Positions 5,428 to 5,505 of a DNA stretch of 5,505 bases are shown in pieces. Position numbers and translations under genes: made by a program. The notes beneath the pieces were generated by a model. The model searched no databases. It was not told the origin of the DNA and saw only the letters and a program-made list of their open reading frames with translations. Numbering within the stretch: the stretch's first letter is position 1; each line of letters opens with the position of its first letter. The stretch comes from Actinomycetes bacterium (lineage in GTDB: Bacteria > Actinomycetota > Actinomycetes > Propionibacteriales > Propionibacteriaceae), in assembly GCA_023393755.1 (NCBI GenBank), contig JAEXCA010000021.1, positions 1 to 5,505 on the forward strand. Direction: 5' to 3'.

Positions 5428-5505
5428 ATGCCGCGTACTGGACGTCCGAAGACCCCGCTCGTGCTCAGTGATGAGGAGCGGGAGCAGCTGACCCGGTGGG
5501 CAAGG
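5428..5505 (+). CDS. IS630-family transposase, N-terminal fragment cut by window edge
   Basis: The 26 visible codons read MPRTGRPKTPLVLSDEEREQ followed by LTRWAR. This matches the usual N-terminus of actinomycete IS630-family transposases: a basic RGPK-like start, then LxLSDEERExLxRWAR leading into a helix-turn-helix. The complete enzyme would be a DDE-type nuclease that cuts and pastes the element at TA dinucleotides; the catalytic domain is outside the window. ATG 5428 is preferred over ATG 5421, which is in another frame that stops after 16 codons. The call rests on a short but characteristic stretch. Confidence 0.8.
   Translation, partial: MPRTGRPKTPLVLSDEEREQLTRWAR

Larger units (their letters stand above)
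5382..5505 (+). mobile_element. Left end of an IS630-family insertion sequence, continuing beyond window
   Basis: From about 5384 the base composition becomes AT-richer (5385-5427 is roughly half A/T, against a far GC-richer surround), and an IS630-type transposase begins at 5428. IS630 elements insert at and duplicate TA. The TA at 5382-5383 is a good candidate, which would put the element's outer end at GTGTCATGCGCCAG (5384 onward). The partner inverted repeat lies outside the window, so the exact boundary is inferred. Confidence 0.6.

Overview
The window is very GC-rich, with G or C at almost every third codon position, frequent GTG/TTG starts, and actinomycete gene families: a LuxR regulator with GAF and PAS-like domains, a vanillyl-alcohol-oxidase/berberine-bridge-type flavoenzyme, a DUF4386 membrane protein and an IS630-type transposase. 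It most likely comes from Streptomyces or a close relative such as Kitasatospora. No rRNA, tRNA or CRISPR array is visible.

Left block (1-2885). A divergent pair faces away from a 128-bp control region. On the minus strand, one uninterrupted frame runs from 1617 off the left edge. It encodes a Rid-like (YjgF/UK114) domain joined to an FAD-linked oxidoreductase. A strong ribosome binding site and a TTG codon lie at the domain junction, so the oxidoreductase may also be made separately. On the plus strand is the LuxR-type regulator, the obvious candidate controller of the flavoenzyme gene. The control region carries short CTGGGG-type inverted and direct repeats.

Middle block (2886-4169). A small acidic protein of unknown function (plus) ends 4 bp from the end of a convergent DUF4386 six-helix membrane protein gene (minus). 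The DUF4386 gene has a clear promoter (TTGACA, 18-bp spacer, TAGCCT). One copy of a TGTACGGYGTACR operator fills the spacer and a second lies just downstream of the predicted transcript start. This is a repressor-controlled layout, but no matching TetR-type repressor is in the window.

Right block (4170-5505). A 404-residue protein of unrecognised family has a proline-rich middle with repeated DV(P)F-PP modules. Its stop codon TAG lies at the junction with AT-richer DNA, followed by the start of an IS630-family transposase. Because IS630 elements insert at TA, the stop is plausibly target TA plus the element's first G, so the reading frame may be cut short by the insertion. The transposase start sits 5 nt after a TAGAAT -10 box, consistent with a leaderless message.

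The strongest candidates for novelty are the Rid-flavoenzyme fusion with a degenerate Rid active site, the unrecognised 404-residue protein with its IS-linked end, and the operator-embedded DUF4386 promoter.
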